Of a stretch of 64,000 nt of DNA, positions 10,701 through 19,700 are shown piece by piece; the first letter of the stretch is position 1, and each line of letters opens with the position of its first letter. A program made the translations under genes and the position numbers. Under the pieces are notes generated by a model, which had not been told where the DNA came from, did not search any database, and saw nothing but the letters and a program-made list of their open reading frames with translations. The stretch spans positions 5,220,501-5,284,500 of the forward strand of contig OY755197.1 of assembly GCA_963576735.1 (NCBI GenBank), given 5' to 3'. Origin of the DNA: Bedellia somnulentella. Its lineage: Eukaryota > Arthropoda > Insecta > Lepidoptera > Bedelliidae.

Positions 10701-13700
10701 CAAATTTAATTTGTATTATTTAACTAAGTGTGATTGTATCACCTGTATATCCGAAAACTACAATATTTCCGTGCTTCGGAGGGCACGTTAACTCGTCGGC
10801 CCCGGATACTATTTCGTTATTAGTCTTCTAACCCGCACTTGGCCATTGTGATGGACTATGGCCAAATCCCCCATATATGGTAGGCTCGAGGCATGTATAT
10901 AGAGCTGTCAGGAATTGTGAAAACTTTATAGACATACCTTAGTTCACTCCATCGTCTATGTTTCTTATAAAGTTGTGCTTGCAAAGCGTGTGCTACGGCA
11001 AACGCGTAGCAGGCCCCACAGTTGTATTGCTGTTCGCGACGAGGTCTGAAACCTTGGGATCGCCAGTCCACCTGGACCAAATTTCACTAGTAGATTATGA
11101 TAAGGTATGATACAGTTACAGTACAGAAGTAAATACATACAAACATATACTCACGGCCACAAATCATAGGTGATGGGTTTCCAACCGCATCGTAGTCACC
11201 TCTTACGACACCCGTGGGTAGAAAGGGGAAGTGCTGGATTCTAAGCCGGCACTACACGGTAATCACAAGTATATAACGATGATAACTAGTCGATGAGACC
11301 AACTACAACTATGGAGGTATCGTTCGATTCGTCGAATACAACAATGTACACTTTGCAAAATCCGAATCTTGATGCGAGTGAGACAGAAATAAATAGTAAT
11401 AGTGGTGAAAATATACTACCACCGTATCAGCCATATCAATTATACGGGGTGCCTGGGCCACAAAGGCCCCCTAAAAGCGTAAGCTACATCTAGTAAATAT
11501 CACTCTTTCTTTCATTATCAACCAACCAACTAAACACTTCCGAATCCGAAGTAAACTTAATATTAAGTTGCAATTTGACGTTCAAAAAACAAAGATTTAT
11601 CTTCTTACTTTGAAATAAATGATAATTTTATTTTATTTTTGGTTTTTAGTATGTTTGAATAAATTGTTATGGCGATAATAAATTGAAAGGAGTGTAAATT
11701 TAATTTGAAATGTCTAAAATTCTAATTGAAGTGACAGGTAGATAAACAGTTTTAATTTGATTCCAACATGACTATTCTTCTGTTAAAGATCTTTACCCTT
11801 TTAAACCCCCCCCCCCATGCTACCCCCAAACTAATATTTATACCGGGCTCCCCAACGGTATCAAACGCAAAGGCATGCTAGATCACTACCCCTAGTGTCC
11901 ATAATAAATATCGATCTCAGAATGAACTTTGTGGACGACAATTTACGAAGATTACTGCAATGAAATGGAGTTGCTTACCCTTCTAGGTGTCTTTCTGTGT
12001 GAATGTTTGTGGAATGCCGTTCTTAGGAAATCTTCCCTAGGGTCATGTAGCGGGACTGTGTCTATAAGTTTCAATACATTTCTCAGATAATCAGTGGAAC
12101 TCTGTAAGTCAAAAATTAGTTGTGTGAACGGGTCACTTTCTTCTGGTAGAAATCCGGAATATAGAAATAGATATCTTCTAAAAACTACTTAGCACGAAGG
12201 TAATTCCACCTACGACCTTAGACTAAGTAAAATCTCCAAATAAGCATAGCTAGTACGAGCGACCTTTTAACTAGATATCGCGTGGTATAAAACTGCCATC
12301 TCTTTCGCACTTACATAGTATCGTATACTGTCATCTCATTTTAACCGATATCGTGATCATAAAATACCGCTCATGCTAGCTACGCTATAATGGTAATAGA
12401 GAACAATGATATAATACGAATATAAAGATTGCTGTGTAGTGTCGGCTTAGAATAACACTACCCCATTTCTACCCGTGGGTGATCGTAAGAGGCGACTAAG
12501 GGTATAGGGGCTTTTCAAGTGATTTTTGGGCGATGCGGTTGGAGACCCGTCACCAAAAACATTTATTATTACCATCTTCTCCCCACTCAACTTCCAGAAG
12601 TGGCTGAGGAATTTCTCATTCCAAAGCTCTGGCTAACCCGTTTTGCCAATTATAGCCGTGAGTGAGATGGGTGTTGTGTTATGATAGTTGTGTATGTATG
12701 TATAAAGGTTGAATACTTATTTGAAAATGAGATCCCAGTATTTAAATCAGTGTAAAAAATAGAAGTGAATAGTAAATAACGATTTTATTAGCTGTTTTAT
12801 TCAGTCAAGATGGGTGTTATACATCCTCTGACTTAAATATAAGTCATTATCATGAGCCAATAAATGTCCACTGTTGGACATAGACCGCCCTCAAAAATTC
12901 CACAGTGACCGGTCTTAAGCCTCCATCAACAATCTGCTACCCGCAACTTTCAACAAGTCGTCCGTCCACCTACCCACACTGCGTCGTCCGGTACGTGGCC
13001 GCCACTCCAGAACATTCAAGCCCCAACAGCCGTCATTTCAATGTGCCCTGCCCATTGCCTTTGACTATTATTGGATACATCAGTTAATTTGTAGCTGTGT
13101 AGTGTCGGCTTAGAATAACACTACCCCATTTCTACCGGTGGGTGTACGTAAGAGGCGACTAACGGTATTGGGGCTTTTAAGGGATTTTTGGGCGATGCGG
13201 TTGGAGACCCATCACCAACAACCTTTATGTCACCATCTTTTCCCCACTCAACTTTCCAAAAGTGGCTGAGGAATTCCTAGTTCCTTAGCTCTGGCTACCC
13301 CTCTACTACCCCTATGAGTTAATTTAAGTAAATTTACCTAATTTTGTTCTGCAGACCTTCTGCAACTATCAATCCAAGGTTACTTCGTTTGTGTATTTTT
13401 TATCTATTTAGTGTGTACGTGTCGGTAACGTTGAAAGTGCACCAAACGGGTATAGAATAAAATAGAATAACTCTTTATTGCACATCAAACACAAATTTAC
13501 AAAAATAATAATATGATCAAACAGTTTACAGTGAGGTACAATTGGCGGTCTTGTCGCTAAAAGCGATCTCTTCCAGACAACCTTTGGAAGGTATAACGCG
13601 CACTTGTAACATCTTAATCTACCACAATGAAGCAATAAACGATTTGAAGTTTGAAGTTTGAAGTTAATCTATAGTTAGGGCGTCGCCAGAGAGCTTTGGA

Positions 13701-16700
13701 TTCAATACTCAGTATATATTAAAATGGTTAAAAAAATCCCTCTGACACGAGACAAATAGCAGTACATACATAAACACACGGCTATAAATCCCTAGAAGGG
13801 GTAGCCAGAGCTAAGGAATTAGAAATTCCTCAGCCACTTTTGGAAGTTAATTGGGGAAAAAATGGTAAAATAATATAGCAATACACAATTTAATTATTAT
13901 TGTGGTTTTTTCAGGGGTAAATTGAACAGAGAAACATAACATAACATAAACGTTCACGCCGAATATCCCCGAAGGGGTTGGCAGAGGTACTAATACTTCT
14001 GAACATCACGTGACTTTTGTCACCTGGTGTTCAGAGTACCCACGTTTTGCATGGACAGTGTACTCACGTGATAGGGGGCAGGCCTATCGCCGTTTTGTAC
14101 GAATACACTGTCACATGACTAAGTACAACTCAGCCATGTGGGTTTCCTCACGATGTTTTCCCTCACCGTTAACAACCATGATAAATTAACCACACATATG
14201 TCTTTAGAAAAGACAAATTGGTGTAGGCCCGACCCAGGATTTGAACACTAGTCGTTTGCACGATAACCGAGTGTTCTACCCACTGGGCTATCACGGTTGC
14301 AACAGAGAAAATACTTACCAAATCAGCCAAATTATTCAAATGAAGGGAGTAACTATGTTTTCCCTCCAAATATCGTTGGTTGTGTTCAGCGACGTGTTTC
14401 AAGTTGGAAGTCCATTTTTTGATGGCTGTTATTTCTTGTTTGTGCGAGTGATATCTTTTATCGAACACATTCTGAAAGTGAAGTAGGGTTTTATTAAATG
14501 CAACATCTATACGACCTATCCAGGCTATTTCGCGTTTTGGTTAGTAGTCCTCAAAACTTCCCAACCACATAACTAACAAGCGTCTTTCGGTCACAGAACC
14601 TTTAGTCACATTCTTCGTTTGTAGAGTTATATACCTATATCTTATAGCTTCTATCTATATCCTTATTATAGTTCATGATGCGCACGTGTAATCTAAATAT
14701 ATCTTAGTCGAACCTTACTCGTTGTCTCATTTACTTGTCTCCAACCGCCATCCTTATATGGCGACCGTGACTAAAAACAAAGTGTAAGTTAGTAAAGTGT
14801 AGCTGCTTGCGCGAAAAATAAAAATGGATTTGATCAGTAATAAAGTTACTTTCGTCGGGAAAAATTGTCGTGGTGTGATAAATATACCAGTGAAAATAAA
14901 TTAAAATGGGTACTACATATACTACCCCTAAACCCCCAGTGCAAACCCCTGTGACGGCGCAAATTGGATATCAAAATAATATAACAACAAATAGTGTGGA
15001 CATTCATATCGGCATAATATCTTGGTGCATGCTGATTATACTGCTGATGTTTGTGTTAATATCTGCGGTCTTCGTTTTGCGCTATTGCGCCAAATGCTTT
15101 AATAAAAGAGTGGACAGAGGAGTCGACGCTGGGATGCTGCGTATGCAGAGGGTCTCCAAGGTTTGAGGTCCCCAGGATCCGCGTGAAACCTAGCAGATTA
15201 GTGAAGTGTTCTAATTAATTAAATAAAAATATATATATTATTCAACCTATATTCGAATCAACATAATCATGTATGGACATTAAGTTCAATTAAGTTAAAA
15301 TAATAATAAATACATAGAAAAATATATATATAAAAATATAGTGTTATTGTGTATTAGGTGTTATGGGTAAGTTATGTCAGAACCATATATAATTATCAAA
15401 GAGAAGTTGAAAGCCATAAGGACCTATCTCTGTAAAATAGGCCCAAAAAGAAGGACAGGAAATATTTTAGACGAAAAATTTTCTGAAGCTGAACAATTGT
15501 ATTTAGAATATGAGGAATTAATAAGTAAATTTACTACTTTAGTAAGCCAAAAATTGGTTGAAAAGAGTATCATTGATGAAGTGTATATTGAAAGTAACGA
15601 AATTGTAACTTTATATAGTGAGATTCAAACTTATTGTAAGCAGGAAAAATCATCAAAAATGGATACTTTCGATTTAAAGACTGCGTTGAACTTATTACCA
15701 GTAATGAATGATGACCAGACCAGTATTAAGCAACTTATCGATAATATCGATTATTATGGATCATTGTTGAAAAGTTCGGAATGTCAACAAAACTTAATTA
15801 AATTTGTCTTAAAAAGCCGATTATCTCAATCAGCAAAAATTAAATTGCAAAATAATTATGCTAATATTGCTAGCCTGTTAGAGGACATGCGCACTGTACT
15901 GTTGGCTCAAAAGGGCGCAACCGCCATTCAAACAAAGTTGCAACAGATAAGGCAGGATGATAAATCTATAAGTGAGTTTGGGAGAGAACTTTCGGAGTTA
16001 TTTGTGGATCTTACTATTTCCCAAGCCAACGGAAACTCAGAAAGCTTTTCAGTCTTAAAACCTCTGAATGAAAAAACCGCTATCAAAAAGTTTGGCGATG
16101 GTTTGAGGAATAGAAGGATTAGTACAATAATTGCAGCCCGGAATTTTACTTCATTAAAGGACGCAATACAGGCAGCGGTCGACGAGGAGGTGTCGTCTCC
16201 TGGTACTTCAGGACAAGTACTTAATATGAATACCAATTCTCATAAAAATTACAATTTCAGGAATCGTGGTAATTATTATCAAGGCAGGAACTTCAACACA
16301 AGAAGCCTTCATTGCGGCCATTTCTCTAATTCTCGTGGTAGGCCGCCACACATGCAGCCCGAACAATCCTCACGTGGTGATTACTGGAAACGAGGTACGT
16401 CCCGCATGAGCCACGCAGCCGGCAGAGGCAGAGGTCGGTACCCAGGTAAGTCATATTATACAAATAACAATTTTACAGGACGAAGTCGGAGGAATAATAT
16501 TAACTTCATGGACAACACGCAATCTAATACAGCTGAAAAACCTGAAAATTTGAACCAGTTTTTTCGTGACTAACCATTATATGTTTGCATGTGATAATTC
16601 CCTTACAGTACAATTAACACTTTATAACCAGTGTTATGATTGGTTAATTGACACCGGCGCTACCATTTCGGCTATAAAGTATAAACATTGTGTTGAACAG

Positions 16701-19700
16701 AACTTATATTATGAGCAGCGAACTCTAATTAAGGGCATCGGCGGTGTGTTAGAGACTATCGGATACGTGTGTTTGTCATTAACCGCTTATGACAAAGTAT
16801 TTGATCATATATTTTATGTTTTTAAAACACTCCCGTGTAAGTCTTACGGCATTTTAGGTCATGACTTCTTAAATAAATATAAAGCAAATTTAGATTTACA
16901 TACGAATTCCATAACGATAACTAATATATACAACGAGTCAATTACATTACCAATGCGTCATGGTTATGCGAAAGAAGTACTTTCAATACCGCCTCGATCG
17001 GAATCTATACATTTTGTTGACACTATCGAAAGTAATGATATAATAATTTGTTCTAATGAACTAAGCGATGGCGTTTACATGGCTAACTCTTTAGCGAGGC
17101 CAAGGAATGGTAAAATACCGGTAAAAATTTTAAACACAACCGACAAAGAGGTATATTTAAATAACTTTAATATTGTGACTCAGCGCTTAAGTGACTATAA
17201 GGTGTGCGTTTTTGATAAGTGTAAGAATAATTCGGATAGAGTAAAACAATTATTTTCTATTTTAAAACTGAGTCATTTGAATACTGAGGAGAAAAGGTCA
17301 ATAGAGACGATCTGTGCTAAATATCCCGATATATTTCATTTGCCTGGAGACCAATTAACAACTACAAATTTAGGTGAACAAAATATACATTTAAAACCCA
17401 ATGCCACACCAGTCTATACAAAACCTTATAGATTACCGCATTCCCAAAAGTTAGAAATAAGTAAACAAATAAAACAAATGTTGGATGATGAAATAATTGA
17501 ACCGACAAACAGTGAGTGGTCAAGCCCCATCTTATTAGTACCGAAAAAGAGTAATAGTAATGAAAAACAATGGAGATTAGTTATAGACTATCGAAAATTA
17601 AACGAAAAAATAGAAGAAGATAAATTTCCATTACCGAACATTACTGAAATATTGGATTCTTTGGCAGGTGCGATCTATTTTACACACTTAGATTGTTTTT
17701 CTGGGTATAATCAAATAAATTTATCGGAAAATAGTAGAAAATATACAGCTTTCAGCCCGGGAAATATTCAAATAAATGAAACGTCAGGAAAACAAGAAAA
17801 TTATAATTGTGCAGGTCAATTCCAAATGCGAAGACTGCCACAAGGTCTTAAAATCAGTCCAAATTCATTTTCAAGAATAGTAACACTTGCTATGTCAGGC
17901 TTAACTTATGAAAAATGCTTTGTATACCTAGACGATTTAATAGTTTTCGGAAGGAATTTAGAAAATCACAATAAAAATTTAATTGACGTTTTTGAACGCC
18001 TAAGAAAAGTCAATTTAAAACTTAATCCTAATAAGTGTAACTTTTTGCGAAAAGAAATATTATATCTAGGACATATAGTTACAGAAAATGGAGTTCTCCC
18101 TGACCCAGAGAAAATAAAAATTATGCAGGAATATCCCGTCCCTAAAAATTTGAATGATGTTAAGAGATTTGTAGCATTTGCAAATTATTACCGAAAATTT
18201 ATCAATGGCTTTGCGGAAATTGCTCATCCTTTAAATAAACTATGCAGAAAAAATATTCCTTTTATTTGGAACTCCGAGTGTGAAAAGGCGTTTCATAAAT
18301 TGAAAAATTGTTTGATTACGCCGCCTCTCTTAAGTTATCCGGATTTTAGTGACAACAACGAATTCAAGTTGCAAACCGATGCATCTGGTTTTGCTATAGG
18401 TGCAATTTTAGCCAACGGTGATAACAAACCAGTTGCTTATGCTAGCCGTACATTAAATAAAAACGAACTAAACTATCCCACGATTGAAAAAGAGCTTTTA
18501 GCAATAGTGTGGGGAGTTAAACACTTCCGCCCATACTTATACGGACGAAAATTTAAGATCTTAACAGACCATAAACCACTTGTATACCTATTTAATATGC
18601 GAGATCCAAGTAGTAGACTTTTAAAATTTCGCATGGTTCTTGAGGAATACGATTTTATTGTAGAATACGTAAAAGGTTCAAGCAATGCTGCCGCGGATGC
18701 ATTGTCTCGGATAAAACTATCTTCAACTGACTTGAAAGAAATGAGTGACGTCATCAACGTCATGACGCGCGCGCAAAGAAAGAAAATGACGACAGACAGC
18801 AGCGGGTCTGATCAACCCAAAGTTGTAAGTCAAACTTATTCAGAATATGTGGAATTATTGTATAGTAATGAGAGAGAATTGAGGAATATTAAAAAACATA
18901 ATAATAAAATAAAAGAAAGTAAGTCGTTAATGTTTGTACCACAATTGAAGAAAATATTTATAAAGCCTTTTTCTCAATCACAAAGGACGCGAGACGACTT
19001 TGCGAGAGAACTAGTGCAAATGTGTGAAGAGTTTAATATTAAAGAGATATACATTGTAAAAAATAATTATAATAATATATTTATTGAAAAATTATTGAAA
19101 ACAATGAATAAAATGAAAGATGTGACCGGCCCACGTCCACGTTTAAATGTGTTAAATAATAATAATATTAAAAGAATAAATGATAAAGATGACAGAAGAG
19201 TAATTATTAATGATTTTCATATACTTCCAACCAGTGGTCATGCTGGAATAAGGAGAATGTATAATAACATAAAGAAATATTATTTTTGGCCTGGATTATA
19301 CGAGGATGTAAAAAAATTTGTTAACAAATGTGTAAAATGTCAAACGCAAAAATATACGAATAAATATATTAAAGAACCAATGGTTATAACTACTACAGCC
19401 AACAGTGCTTTTGAAAAAATATATTTGGACATTGTAGGTCCTTTACCGAAAGATATTTATAACAATGTATACATACTAACAATACAATGTGAACTAACCA
19501 AATTTTTAGAAGCTTATCCATTAACCAGTAAAAGTAGCATAGATGTAGCAAAAAGTATGGTAAGTAATTTCATATTAAGATACGGTATACCCAAAACCAT
19601 TGCTACAGATCGCGGATCTGAGTTTTTATCCAGCACGTTACAAGAGGTTTGTAGAATACTCCAGATTAAACAACTGAATTCGACAGCATATCATCACCAG

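Noticed and set aside
15928..16236. 102-codon minus frame opposite gag
   Set aside because: Shadow of gag.
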